From: an uncultured Clostridia bacterium
Lineage (GTDB): Bacteria; Bacillota; Clostridia; TANB77; CAG-508
NCBI GenBank assembly: GCA_948976265.1
Contig: CARFUA010000002.1
Span: 147,199-211,198 of the forward strand
DNA length: 64,000 nt
Direction: 5' to 3'
How positions within the stretch are numbered: the stretch's first letter is position 1; each line of letters opens with the position of its first letter. A model generated the notes under the pieces. It did not search any database. It was given only the letters and a program-made list of their open reading frames with translations, and had not been told where the DNA came from. Below are positions 1-8,595 of the stretch, in pieces. The translations under genes were made by a program, and so were the position numbers.

Positions 1-300
1 TAATTTTTGATTCTCAAAATCCACTTTCAACTCTTCTGCATCTTCACCATAAACCAATACTTTAATCTTTCCATCCAGACTTTCCTCAAATTTAATGTCT
101 CCTGCTGTTGACAAAATTTCCAAATTTTCAACTGCCTCCAACTCATAACTTTCCTCAAAAATCACACTACTACTTTTGTTAACCGACCAATTCTTAAATC
201 CAATACTACCACTTAAATAGAAATACAGAAAAAGCATCAACAAAATAATGATAATTATTAATAAAACAATCAACGTAATAATCAATCCTCTATTTTTCAT
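1..300 (-). CDS. Membrane-anchored DUF4097-like protein, partial
   Basis: The reading frame is open from an ATG at 300 to the left edge, so about 100 N-terminal residues are seen and the C-terminus is missing. Residues 5-30 form one strongly hydrophobic segment, which should anchor the protein with its remainder outside. The following part alternates short beta-strand-like stretches, as in DUF4097 putative adhesin or sensor proteins. The start overlaps the end of the upstream HTH gene by 11 bases, so the two are translationally coupled. HTH-membrane regulator plus DUF4097 pairs are common in Firmicutes. The family call is an inference from context and topology. Confidence 0.6.
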   Translation of the reverse strand, partial: MKNRGLIITLIVLLIIIIILLMLFLYFYLSGSIGFKNWSVNKSSSVIFEESYELEAVENLEILSTAGDIKFEESLDGKIKVLVYGEDAEELKVDFENQKL

Positions 301-946
301 CTTTCTCCTCCTTTAACATAAAGAATAACTTCACAACCTGACACAATAATCCATTAATAATAAAAATAACCCAAGTAATATGCCAAGCCATTGTGATAAA
401 ACTTACGATAAAATAAACAGCAACACAAATCGCATCAATAATTCCTTCAATGGATTTCACAATCTCTGTTTCTTGTTTTTCTTTCTCTGTTTCTTGAAAT
501 TTCGGAATTGACATATAATGTTTAATAATTTTAGCAGTTGCCCATCCAATCATACACAAAAATAATGCTGTCACAACTATTGGATTCATTTTTAAAACTG
601 GAATTGCTACAATCAAAAGTGCTACTGCTGCTATATAAATAAAAACTGCTGTACTCACAACTTCTGCCGATTTCCTTCGTATCTCTTGTTTAGTTGGAAT
701 TTTCTCTGGTTCTTCTTTTTTAACCGATTCACAGTCCTTTTCCTCCGCTTTCTTTCCTGTCAGCAATTCCTCTGTGCTAATACCAAATAACTCGCACAAA
801 GGAAGTATTTTATCAAAATCTGGTGTACTTTGATTCGTTTCCCATTTAGAAACCGTTTGTCTTGTTACATTTAATTTTTCTGCTACCTCCTCTTGCGATA
901 AATTTTTTTCTTTTCTTAATTCATATAATTTTTCTCCAAAATTCAC
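290..946 (-). CDS. XRE-family HTH regulator with membrane segments
   Basis: The 218-residue product starts with a Cro/C1-type helix-turn-helix at residues 5-58 (SQEEVAEKLNVTRQTVSKWE is the recognition region). It is followed by a charged linker and about four hydrophobic segments between residues 95 and 210. It starts at GTG behind a strong AGGAGGGTGAT site at 950-960. This is the usual layout of membrane-tethered XRE regulators encoded beside DUF4097 proteins, and the 11-base overlap with the next gene supports one operon. The signal it senses cannot be told from the sequence. Confidence 0.85.
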   Translation of the reverse strand: MNFGEKLYELRKEKNLSQEEVAEKLNVTRQTVSKWETNQSTPDFDKILPLCELFGISTEELLTGKKAEEKDCESVKKEEPEKIPTKQEIRRKSAEVVSTAVFIYIAAVALLIVAIPVLKMNPIVVTALFLCMIGWATAKIIKHYMSIPKFQETEKEKQETEIVKSIEGIIDAICVAVYFIVSFITMAWHITWVIFIINGLLCQVVKLFFMLKEEKDEK

Positions 947-1086
947 TTAAAAATCACCCTCCTAACTTAATCAAATTATACCATTTTTTACAAGTTGCAT
1001 CTACCAATTTGAGTTGGAAATTTGTCAACTGAAATTAACATTCCGCTTTTTTCAAGGCTTTCGTGTCTTATTTTTAGACATGAAAG

Positions 1087-1127
1087 AAAGAGAACTTTCA
1101 CATAATATTTATGTAAGTTCTCTTTTT
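1087..1127. terminator. Bidirectional intrinsic terminator after the fab operon
   Basis: An 11-bp stem (AAAGAGAACTT at 1087-1097 with AAGTTCTCTTT at 1115-1125) is extended by an inner ACATAA/TTATGT pairing. It is followed by T-rich sequence on both strands. It lies just beyond the last gene of the leftward fatty acid operon. Confidence 0.75.
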
Positions 1128-1140
1128 AATTCTACTATGG

Positions 1141-1227
1141 TTATCTATTACGATTGTCCAAATCTGGTTGATAACTATCTCGACTTTGATTCATCCTTTT
1201 GACAACCTCATTATGATAAATCGCCAT
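1141..1227 (-). CDS. Possible 28-residue protein ending the fab operon
   Basis: A short frame starts at ATG 1227, 16 bases after the fabI stop, behind a good AAGGAGAG site. It ends before the terminator hairpin. The product (MAIYHNEVVKRMNQSRDSYQ and eight more residues) is hydrophilic, with no signal or known motif. The ribosome site and the position between stop and terminator make translation plausible. No function is proposed. Confidence 0.4.
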   Translation of the reverse strand: MAIYHNEVVKRMNQSRDSYQPDLDNRNR

Positions 1228-1242
1228 TTTCTCTCCTTTATC

Positions 1243-2013
1243 CTAGATTCCCATAATATTATATCCACTATCTGCATAAATAATTTGCCCTGTAATTGCT
1301 CCTGACATCGAACTTAGTAAAAAGGCAACACTATCACCAACTTGCTCTTTTGTCACATTTCTTCTAAGTGGTGCTTTTTCTTCTACGACATTCAAAATCG
1401 AACCAAAATCCTTAATTCCTTTGGCAGACAACGTTTTGATTGGTCCTGCTGAAACAGCATTAACACGCATTCCCATTGGTCCAAAATTATCAGCTAAATA
1501 ACGTACACTACATTCTAAAGCAGCTTTCGCAACACCCATTACATTATAATTTGGAAGCACTTTTGTAGAACCATGATATGTCAAACTTACCAAACTTGCC
1601 TCCTCTGCCAAAACGTCTTTCTCTTTTGCAATTCTAGCAGTTGCCACAAATGTATAAGCACTTACATCTACAGCATGCGAATAGCCTTCTTTACTTGTTT
1701 CTACAAATGGATTATGTAAGTCATCTGTAAAAGCATGTGCGATACAATGCACAATTCCGTCAATTTTTCCAAAATCTTTTTTTATATTTTCAAATAAAGT
1801 TTCTAATTCGGTATCGATTGACGCGTCACATGTGTAAGCTTTTGGTTCGCCAAATTCAGAAATTAATTCTTCAATTTTTTCTCTATTTTCTTCTCCCATA
1901 AAAGTAAAAATTACTTTTGCACCTTGGTCGAAAGCAGACTTTGCCGCTCCATACGCAATACTCCATTTGTTTCTAATTCCCATAATTAGAATTGTTTTGT
2001 CCTTTAAAATCAT
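1243..2013 (-). CDS. fabI: Enoyl-[acyl-carrier-protein] reductase FabI
   Basis: The 256-residue enzyme reduces trans-2-enoyl-ACP with NAD(P)H in the last step of each fatty acid elongation cycle. The family is shown by the N-terminal nucleotide-binding GIRNKWSIAYG motif, the catalytic Tyr-x6-Lys pair (YNVMGVAK, near residue 160) and the downstream SAGPIKTLSAKGI segment typical of FabI. The start has an AGGAGG site. It is the last conserved gene of the operon, 22 bases after accA. Many clostridia carry the unrelated FabK here, so a FabI-type reductase is worth noting. Confidence 0.95.
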   Translation of the reverse strand: MILKDKTILIMGIRNKWSIAYGAAKSAFDQGAKVIFTFMGEENREKIEELISEFGEPKAYTCDASIDTELETLFENIKKDFGKIDGIVHCIAHAFTDDLHNPFVETSKEGYSHAVDVSAYTFVATARIAKEKDVLAEEASLVSLTYHGSTKVLPNYNVMGVAKAALECSVRYLADNFGPMGMRVNAVSAGPIKTLSAKGIKDFGSILNVVEEKAPLRRNVTKEQVGDSVAFLLSSMSGAITGQIIYADSGYNIMGI

Positions 2014-2035
2014 TTTAAAATCCTCCTAAAAATTT

Positions 2036-2995
2036 TTATTTTATATATTCACCCATAGCACGGAACTTATGATATCTCTCATCCACTAAGTCCTCCACAG
2101 ATAACTTTTTCAATCTCTTAGTACTAGAAACAATCGCCTTTTTTAAACTTTCAGCCACTATTTCTACATCATTTTGTGCACCGCCAATTGGTTCTTCGAT
2201 AATTTTATCAATTACTTTAAATTTTTTCAAGTCTCCTGCTGTCATTTTCATTTTTTCGGCAGCCTCTTTGACTCTGGTTCCGTCTTTCCATAAAATACTG
2301 GAAAATCCTTCTGGCGAAAGTACTGAATACACTGCATTTTCCAACATCAAAATTTCATCTCCCACACCAATTGCAAGTGCTCCACCACTCGAACCTTCTC
2401 CAATAACAATACAAATAATCGGTGTTTTTAAATTAGCCATTTCCATCATGCTTTTCGCAATTGCTTCACCTTGCCCACGCTCTTCCGCGCCAATACCAGG
2501 ATAGGCACCTTTTGTATCAATAAAAGTCACAATTGGTCTCCCAAATTTCTCAGCTTGTTTCATCAAACGAATCGCTTTTCGATAACTCTCTGGATTTGGC
2601 ATACCAAAATTACGCTTAATATTTTCTTTCGTATTTCGCCCCTTTTGTTCAGCGATAACTGTAAAATTCTGTTTTCCAATCCTTCCTAAACCGCAAACCA
2701 TTGCTTCATCATCGCGATAAACACGGTCACCATGAAGTTCCATAAATTCGTCAAAAATAATATCCATATAATCAAGTGCTGTGGGACGTTTTGGATTTCG
2801 TGCGATTTCTAATCTTTGCCAAGCAGTCAATTTGCTGTTTTCTTTACGCGCCAATTTTTGCAACTTTGCCGTTGCCTCTTTTAATTCGCTTGAAACATCA
2901 ATCATTTTGTCTTGACTAATATTTTTCAACTCTTTTACCATATTTTCTAATTCTTCAATTTCCGTCAATTCCTTACTTTTCGGCAAAATGTTCAC
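2036..2995 (-). CDS. accA: Acetyl-CoA carboxylase carboxyltransferase, alpha subunit
   Basis: The 319-residue subunit pairs with AccD to move the carboxyl group from biotin to acetyl-CoA, giving malonyl-CoA. It shows the AccA N-terminal helical region, the LTAWQRLEIARNPKRPTALD segment and the glycine-rich GEGSSGGALAIGVGD oxyanion-hole region near residue 200. The start lies inside the end of the HAD gene (23-base overlap) with a strong AGGAGGTGA site, so translation is coupled to it. Length is normal for the family. Confidence 0.97.
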   Translation of the reverse strand: MNILPKSKELTEIEELENMVKELKNISQDKMIDVSSELKEATAKLQKLARKENSKLTAWQRLEIARNPKRPTALDYMDIIFDEFMELHGDRVYRDDEAMVCGLGRIGKQNFTVIAEQKGRNTKENIKRNFGMPNPESYRKAIRLMKQAEKFGRPIVTFIDTKGAYPGIGAEERGQGEAIAKSMMEMANLKTPIICIVIGEGSSGGALAIGVGDEILMLENAVYSVLSPEGFSSILWKDGTRVKEAAEKMKMTAGDLKKFKVIDKIIEEPIGGAQNDVEIVAESLKKAIVSSTKRLKKLSVEDLVDERYHKFRAMGEYIK

Positions 2996-3638
2996 CTCCT
3001 CTTTTTTTGTTATGTACGATTGTTAATAAATCTTCTATCCCCTCTAATTTATAATCACATTCTGCGACTTCTCCAAATCCATAAGCCGCATACACAAATG
3101 GAATCTCTGCAAAATCGGCAGCAGTTTTATCGCCTATGGTATCTCCCACATAAATCGGATTTTTTAAAGCATTTCTTTGCATGACTAATTTTATATTTTC
3201 GCCTTTGCTTACCCCTGTTTTCCCATGACTTTCATAATCGCAAAAATATTCCTCCAAATGACTAGTTTTCAAAAAAGCCTGCATATAATCTTCCATACAA
3301 TTGCTTACAATTAACAACTTAAAATCTTCTGATAACTTTTTTAGTGTCTCTTCTACTTTAGAATATAAAATACCACCTTTTTCTGATAAAGCTTTTGCAT
3401 TATTAGTAAAAGCTTCTCTTGCATATTGTCTCGCTTTTTCCATGCCTAAATAACCATAATACTTTTTAGCATTTTCCTCAAATGGAGAGCCCATTTGAGC
3501 CTTTACCATTTCTGCAGATATGTCATATAAAATATCTTTATGTTTCTTTTTCATGTTATTCAAAGCATCTACACAATTCTCAATCGTACTCCACAAAGTG
3601 CCATCCAAATCAAAAATAATGCTATCTATTTCTTTCAT
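2973..3638 (-). CDS. HAD-superfamily phosphatase within the fab operon
   Basis: The 221-residue protein has the HAD motif I DLDGT (FDLDGTLW, residues 8-15), motif II in LLIVSNC and motif III/IV in YVGDTIGDKTAA, so an active phosphohydrolase is expected. The region between motifs I and II is a helical cap, as in phosphoglycolate-phosphatase-like enzymes. It sits between accD (9-base gap) and accA (overlap), an unusual place for a HAD gene. A role in lipid or CoA-ester metabolism, or metabolite repair, is possible but is only inferred from position. Confidence 0.8.
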   Translation of the reverse strand: MKEIDSIIFDLDGTLWSTIENCVDALNNMKKKHKDILYDISAEMVKAQMGSPFEENAKKYYGYLGMEKARQYAREAFTNNAKALSEKGGILYSKVEETLKKLSEDFKLLIVSNCMEDYMQAFLKTSHLEEYFCDYESHGKTGVSKGENIKLVMQRNALKNPIYVGDTIGDKTAADFAEIPFVYAAYGFGEVAECDYKLEGIEDLLTIVHNKKRGGEHFAEK

Positions 3639-3647
3639 CTCATTCTC

Positions 3648-4487
3648 CTACTTATGAAACTTAATAATGCGATAAAGTGTCTCCTTCATATCTTTTCTCT
3701 CCACAATTTTATCCACAAATCCATGCTCCAACAAAAATTCTGCTGTCTGAAATCCTTCTGGCAAATCTTCACCAATCGTTTGTTTAATCACTCGTTTTCC
3801 TGCAAAACCAATCATCGCATTTGGCTCTGCCAAAATAATATCTCCCAAAGAAGCAAAACTTGCTGTCACACCACCATAAGTTGGGTCAGTCAATACCGAA
3901 ATAAACAATCCTCCTGCTTCATTCAATTTAGCAATCGCTGCAGATGTTTTCGCCATTTGCATCAGTGAAATAATTCCTTCTTGCATTCTCGCTCCACCAG
4001 AAACCGAAAAAATAATCAATGGCACCTTTAATTCGATTGCCTTTTCAATAGAATACGTAATTTTTTCACCAACGACACTTCCCATGCTTCCCATCAGAAA
4101 ATTTCCATCCATCACGCAAATGACAACCTCTTCTTGATTGATTTTTCCCGTTCCACAAACCACAGCATCATCAATCTCTAGCACGGTTTGAAGATGTTTT
4201 AATTTTTCAGCATAGTCTTCCATTTCCAATGGATTGACGGTTTTTAAATTCAAATCAAAAGCCTGAAATGAATTCTCATCCAGCGTTTGCCAAATTCTAC
4301 GTCTGCTTGACAAACGAAAATGATGTCCACAATTCATACACACACTGTAATTTTCTCGCACATCTTCTCGATATAATATCTCGCCACATTTTTCGCATTT
4401 TAGCCATTTTCCAACTGGAATATCTCCTTTATTTTCTGGTTGACGTATATTTTTATTTCCTCTTTTCTTGATTTTATCGATAACCAT
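3648..4487 (-). CDS. accD: Acetyl-CoA carboxylase carboxyltransferase, beta subunit
   Basis: The 279-residue AccD subunit starts with the four-cysteine zinc ribbon (KCEKCG near residue 32 and CMNCG near residue 52). The crotonase-fold carboxyltransferase core follows, with the SVSGGARMQEG motif near residue 165. It forms the heterotetramer with AccA. It lies 11 bases after accC in the same operon. An AGGGAG site precedes the start. Length and motifs are normal. Confidence 0.97.
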   Translation of the reverse strand: MVIDKIKKRGNKNIRQPENKGDIPVGKWLKCEKCGEILYREDVRENYSVCMNCGHHFRLSSRRRIWQTLDENSFQAFDLNLKTVNPLEMEDYAEKLKHLQTVLEIDDAVVCGTGKINQEEVVICVMDGNFLMGSMGSVVGEKITYSIEKAIELKVPLIIFSVSGGARMQEGIISLMQMAKTSAAIAKLNEAGGLFISVLTDPTYGGVTASFASLGDIILAEPNAMIGFAGKRVIKQTIGEDLPEGFQTAEFLLEHGFVDKIVERKDMKETLYRIIKFHK

Positions 4488-4498
4488 TTTTTACTCCC

Positions 4499-5842
4499 TT
4501 ATATATCAAATTCTTTTTTTATAAATGATGTATCAAAATTACCAGAAACAAAATTTTCGTTTTCTAAAATTTGATATAAAAAATCAATATTTGTATCAAC
4601 ACCATCCATCACACATTCTTCGAGTGCAACTTTCATTTTGGCAATCGCCTCTTCTCTGGTTTCGCTATGCACAATAATTTTAGCAATCATCGAATCATAT
4701 ACTGGTGGAATTTTGTAGCCTGTATAAACTGCTGTATCAGTTCTTACACCATTTCCGCCTGGCAAATGTAAATCATTAATCGTTCCTGGACAAGGCATAA
4801 AATTTTTCTCTGGATTTTCAGCGTTAATTCTACATTCAATACTATGCCCCTTAACTGAAATGTCCTGTTGTGAATAGCGTAATTTTTCACCTGATGCAAT
4901 TCGTAGTTGTTCTTTTACAATATCAACACCTGTCACCCATTCTGTCACAGGATGTTCCACTTGAATTCTCGTATTCATTTCCATAAAATAGAAATTTTGA
5001 TATTTGTCAACCAAAAATTCAATCGTTCCTGCATTCGAATAATGCGAAGCTTTCACAGCATTTATCGCTGCTTCTCCCATTTTTTTACGTAACGTTTCAT
5101 TCAAAACCGTAGAAGGACTTTCTTCTAAAACCTTCTGATTTCGTCTTTGCACCGAACAATCTCTTTCTCCCAAATGAATACAATTTCCAAATTCATCCGC
5201 CAACACTTGAATTTCGACATGTCTCGGATTTTCAATAAATTTTTCTATGTAAATTTCATCATCATTAAATGAAATTTTTGCTTCTTGCTTTACGATTTCA
5301 TAAGCTTCTTTCAATTCGTCTGACGCATTCACAAGGCGGATTCCTTTTCCGCCACCGCCTGCTGCTGCTTTTATCATAATCGGATAACCAATACGTTCAG
5401 CAATTTCTTTGGCTTCCTCAAAACTTTTAATACTTCCTTCTGAACCTGGAACCACTGGAACTCCTGCACGTTTCATGAGTTCTTTGGCATTGGATTTGTT
5501 ACCCATTAGGTCAATGATTTTGTAAGAAGGTCCAATAAATTTGATGTGACTTTCCTCACACATTTTTGCAAAATTGGCATTTTCCGATAAAAAACCAAAT
5601 CCAGGATGGATACTATCACTACCAGTCCCACAAGCTGCTTGTAAAATATTTTTAATATTCAAATAACTTTGTGCCGATTTGGCTGGGCCAATACACACAG
5701 CTTCATCTGCTAGACGCGTATGCAAAGCATTTTTATCGGCTTCAGAATATACCGCAACCGTAGAAATTCCAAGCTCTCTACAAGCTCTAATAATACGAAC
5801 TGCAATTTCGCCACGATTGGCAATTAAAACTTTTTTAAGCAT
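4499..5842 (-). CDS. accC: Biotin carboxylase subunit of acetyl-CoA carboxylase
   Basis: The ATP-grasp enzyme carboxylates the biotin of AccB. I chose ATG 5842, giving 447 residues that begin MLKKVLIANRGEIAVRII, because AAGGAGA lies just upstream and every AccC starts here. A longer in-frame start at 5920 would overlap the opposite promoter and is unlikely. The glycine-rich ATP loop (KAAAGGGGKGI) and the EMNTRIQVEHPVTE active-site region are intact. Its ribosome-binding region overlaps the promoter of the opposite-strand gene at 5914. Confidence 0.97.
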   Translation of the reverse strand: MLKKVLIANRGEIAVRIIRACRELGISTVAVYSEADKNALHTRLADEAVCIGPAKSAQSYLNIKNILQAACGTGSDSIHPGFGFLSENANFAKMCEESHIKFIGPSYKIIDLMGNKSNAKELMKRAGVPVVPGSEGSIKSFEEAKEIAERIGYPIMIKAAAGGGGKGIRLVNASDELKEAYEIVKQEAKISFNDDEIYIEKFIENPRHVEIQVLADEFGNCIHLGERDCSVQRRNQKVLEESPSTVLNETLRKKMGEAAINAVKASHYSNAGTIEFLVDKYQNFYFMEMNTRIQVEHPVTEWVTGVDIVKEQLRIASGEKLRYSQQDISVKGHSIECRINAENPEKNFMPCPGTINDLHLPGGNGVRTDTAVYTGYKIPPVYDSMIAKIIVHSETREEAIAKMKVALEECVMDGVDTNIDFLYQILENENFVSGNFDTSFIKKEFDI

Positions 5843-5852
5843 TTTGTTCTCC

Positions 5853-5881
5853 TTTACAAGTTTTATTTTATCTGTTATAAT
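5853..5881 (+). promoter_or_regulatory. Sigma-A type promoter for the small plus-strand gene
   Basis: TTTACA at 5853-5858 and TATAAT at 5876-5881 are separated by exactly 17 bases. GGAGG at 5902-5906 and a TTG start at 5914 follow. The promoter lies over the accC translation start on the other strand, so the two transcripts overlap at their ends. Confidence 0.75.
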
Positions 5882-5913
5882 ATTTTTATCAATAATCGAA
5901 TGGAGGTATAAAT

Positions 5914-6237
5914 TTGTCAACTCAATTTTATTTTAAACAGGAATGGCTAGATAGTGAAAAATTAAATAATTGGCAATGTTGTGATTACATTCATAGTCTT
6001 CTTCAGTCCGCTATAACAAAAGACGATTCAACTGGTATATACACTATAAAAAGTAATTTTTACCTTATGCATTGCTCATCATTATCTCTACTTTCTGAAG
6101 TTTTAAATGAATTAGGCTTTAGAATTGTAAAACTTAAAAACATTAGAATACCTTTTTTTACTGGAAGTTTTATTAAAATTTTACCATTCCCTTATACTGA
6201 TTCACGTTGCCGTGCAAAAGAGTTACAAAAACACTAG
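5914..6237 (+). CDS. Unknown 107-residue protein inserted antisense in the fab operon
   Basis: I do not recognise this product. It starts at TTG behind GGAGG, seven bases away, with its own promoter and its own terminator. It is a mixed, soluble-looking protein with two cysteines near residue 22 (NWQCCDY) and basic C-terminal residues. There is no signal peptide. It splits the leftward fatty acid operon between fabZ and accC. Transcripts of the two strands must collide or overlap here, which may matter for regulation. I infer a real gene from its complete set of expression signals. Confidence 0.65.
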   Translation: MSTQFYFKQEWLDSEKLNNWQCCDYIHSLLQSAITKDDSTGIYTIKSNFYLMHCSSLSLLSEVLNELGFRIVKLKNIRIPFFTGSFIKILPFPYTDSRCRAKELQKH

Positions 6238-6262
6238 AGAATCTTCTCTCTAACACTTATGT

Positions 6263-6300
6263 CACACAAGCAAATTAAATTTTGCTTGTGTGGCTTTTCT
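6263..6300 (+). terminator. Terminator of the small plus-strand gene
   Basis: A 12-bp perfect stem (CACACAAGCAAA at 6263-6274 with TTTGCTTGTGTG at 6281-6292) is followed by GGCTTTTCTTTAT. The T-run is on the plus strand only, so leftward readthrough from fabZ to accC remains possible. Confidence 0.75.
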
Positions 6301-6726
6301 TTATCCCACAATCGCAAACGTAAGCTCCCCTTTTGCTGCCACTTGCCCATCCACTGTGGCAATAGCTTCACCAACTCCAATTGGTCCTTTTTTCTTGATG
6401 ATTTTAACTTCTAATTTTAGTACATCTCCTGGAACCACTTGTCTTTTAAAACGCAATTTATCGATTCCGCCAAATAACGCATTTTTGCCCTTATTTTCTT
6501 CCATCGACAAAATCGCAACCGCTCCCGTTTGTGCCAAAGCTTCCACAATTAGCACACCAGGCATGATTGGTTGACCAGGAAAATGTCCCGCAAAATGTGG
6601 TTCATTAATACATACATTTTTATACGCTGTACAACTTTCTCCCGGCACATATTCTTCCACTTTATCAATCATCAAAAAAGGCGCACGTTGTGGAATAATT
6701 TCCATGATTTCGTTTATATTTAACAT
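6301..6726 (-). CDS. fabZ: 3-hydroxyacyl-ACP dehydratase FabZ
   Basis: The 141-residue hot-dog-fold enzyme dehydrates 3-hydroxyacyl-ACP in the elongation cycle. The active-site histidine lies in HFPGQPIMPGVL (near residue 45) and the glutamate in VEALAQ. IIPQRAPFLMIDKV at the N-terminus is typical. Length is normal. It is followed leftward by the unknown opposite-strand gene and then accC. Confidence 0.97.
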   Translation of the reverse strand: MLNINEIMEIIPQRAPFLMIDKVEEYVPGESCTAYKNVCINEPHFAGHFPGQPIMPGVLIVEALAQTGAVAILSMEENKGKNALFGGIDKLRFKRQVVPGDVLKLEVKIIKKKGPIGVGEAIATVDGQVAAKGELTFAIVG

Positions 6727-6796
6727 ATTTTTCTCCTTTTATTGAAATTTCACATAATTTCCCTATAATCTTCACGCAAAATTCACCATACTATGC

Positions 6797-7255
6797 CTAT
6801 TTTATCACAAATAATGGTTGATTATATTCCACCATTTCATCATCATTAACTAAAATTTCAACAACTTCTCCGTCAAATTCTGATTCAATTTCATTCATCA
6901 ATTTCATGGCCTCAATAATGCACAAAGTATCTCCTTTTTTTACTTTACTACCAATTTTTACATATGCTTCTGCTGTTGGTGCAGATTTGGAATAAAAAGT
7001 CCCAACCATTGGCGATTTTACAACCTTTCCCTCCATTTTAGAGGTTTCTTGTTTTATTTCCATTGGAACTTGCGCTGGTGTAATATTCATTGGAGGTTGT
7101 GGTTGTGAAACAACTGCTGGTACTGGTGCTGAAAGTTTTTTTCCATCCTCTTTTTTCATACTAATTTTGATTCCGTCTGGAAATTCAATTTCTAATTCCG
7201 TTAATTTCGAATTTCCCATATCATCCATCAATTTTTTGATTTCATTATATTCCAT
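6797..7255 (-). CDS. accB: Biotin carboxyl carrier protein of acetyl-CoA carboxylase
   Basis: The 152-residue carrier has a helical N-terminal region, a Pro/Gln-rich linker at residues 40-75 and a C-terminal biotinyl domain. The biotinylated lysine is in EAMKLMNEIE near residue 118. The PMVGTFY motif marks the start of the lipoyl/biotinyl fold. It lies between fabF and fabZ in the operon with a good ribosome site. Confidence 0.97.
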   Translation of the reverse strand: MEYNEIKKLMDDMGNSKLTELEIEFPDGIKISMKKEDGKKLSAPVPAVVSQPQPPMNITPAQVPMEIKQETSKMEGKVVKSPMVGTFYSKSAPTAEAYVKIGSKVKKGDTLCIIEAMKLMNEIESEFDGEVVEILVNDDEMVEYNQPLFVIK

Positions 7256-7297
7256 ATTTTTCTCCTTTCTTTTTTAAATTGCTAAAATCAGTTTTGA

Positions 7298-8536
7298 TTA
7301 TTGTTCATATTTTTTAAATATAATACTGCCATTGTGTCCGCCGAATCCTAGTGAATTGGACATTGCATATTTTACATCTGCTTTTCTTGGCTCATTTGGA
7401 ACAACATCCAAATCGCATTCTTCATCTGAAACTTGATAATGAATCGTTGGTGGCACTAATCCTTTCTCAATTGCTTTAATACATGCAATCGCCTCAATTC
7501 CACCAGCAGCACCTAGTAAATGTCCTGTATTTCCTTTTGTTGAACTCATCATGACATTTTTACTTGCTTCACCGAATGCAATTTTGACAGCTGAAGTTTC
7601 TCCTGCATCATTCAAATGGGTAGATGTTCCATGTGCATTAATATAAGTGATTTGCTCTGGTTTAATTTTAGCATCTTGCATTGCAAGTGTCATTGCTCTT
7701 GCTCCACCTTCTCCATTTGGTGCTGGAGACGTAATATGAAAACTATCCGAACTTGCTCCATAGCCAACGATTTCAGCATAAATTTTCGCACCTCTTTTTT
7801 GAGCATGTTCTAATTCTTCTAACATAATCAATCCGCAACCTTCTCCCATGACAAATCCATTTCTTTCTTTATCAAATGGAATACTCGCTCTTGTTTTATC
7901 TTCCGCTGTTGATAATGCTTTCATATTAGCAAATCCAGATACTGCAATTGGTGTAATAGGAGCCTCTGTTCCTCCTGCCATAATTACATCTTGATAGCCA
8001 TGTTTAATCATGCGGAAAGCTTCTCCAATCGAATCTGTTCCACTAGCACATGCGGTTGTCAAGCAAAAAGATTGTCCTTTCGCTCCCACTTCTATGGAAA
8101 CATTTCCTGCCGCCATATTGCTAATTGCCATTGGAATGAAAAATGGCGATACTCTACCTGGTCCTTTTTCATTTAAAATTGTACTTCCGGTTTCTGTTGT
8201 GATTAATCCTCCAATTCCTGAACCAACAATCACACCAAAGCGAGTAGCATCGATTTCTTCTACCTTCAACTTACTATCTTCCATAACCTCTTTAGCTGCC
8301 ACTAAAGCAAATTGTGTAAAACGGTCCATTCTTTTGGCTTCTTTTCTATCAATATAATCTTCTGGATTGAAATTTTTTACTTCACCTGCAAGACTCACTT
8401 TATGGTCTGTTATATCAAATGCCGTAATTTTATCAATTCCACATTTTGTTTCTTCAATTCCTTTCCAAAATTCTTCTACATTATTTCCGATTGGTGTAAT
8501 ACAACCTAATCCTGTTATAACTACTCTTCTTTCCAT
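7298..8536 (-). CDS. fabF: Beta-ketoacyl-ACP synthase II
   Basis: The 412-residue condensing enzyme extends acyl-ACP with malonyl-ACP. The catalytic cysteine is in TACASGTDSIGEA (near residue 165) and the two histidines are in HGTSTHLND and GNTGHLLGAAGG. RRVVITGLGCITPIGNNVEEF is the usual start. No FabH initiation enzyme is seen in the window, so it must be encoded elsewhere if present. Confidence 0.97.
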   Translation of the reverse strand: MERRVVITGLGCITPIGNNVEEFWKGIEETKCGIDKITAFDITDHKVSLAGEVKNFNPEDYIDRKEAKRMDRFTQFALVAAKEVMEDSKLKVEEIDATRFGVIVGSGIGGLITTETGSTILNEKGPGRVSPFFIPMAISNMAAGNVSIEVGAKGQSFCLTTACASGTDSIGEAFRMIKHGYQDVIMAGGTEAPITPIAVSGFANMKALSTAEDKTRASIPFDKERNGFVMGEGCGLIMLEELEHAQKRGAKIYAEIVGYGASSDSFHITSPAPNGEGGARAMTLAMQDAKIKPEQITYINAHGTSTHLNDAGETSAVKIAFGEASKNVMMSSTKGNTGHLLGAAGGIEAIACIKAIEKGLVPPTIHYQVSDEECDLDVVPNEPRKADVKYAMSNSLGFGGHNGSIIFKKYEQ

Positions 8537-8595
8537 TGATTTCTCCTTTATTTTATTTTTATTCTAAGTAAGATTGGAATCTTACTCCTATATTT

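Noticed and set aside
1014..1202. 62-codon plus-strand ORF between the HTH gene and fabI
   Set aside because: It has no ribosome site, runs through the terminator hairpin at 1087-1127 and looks like random translation of AT-rich DNA.
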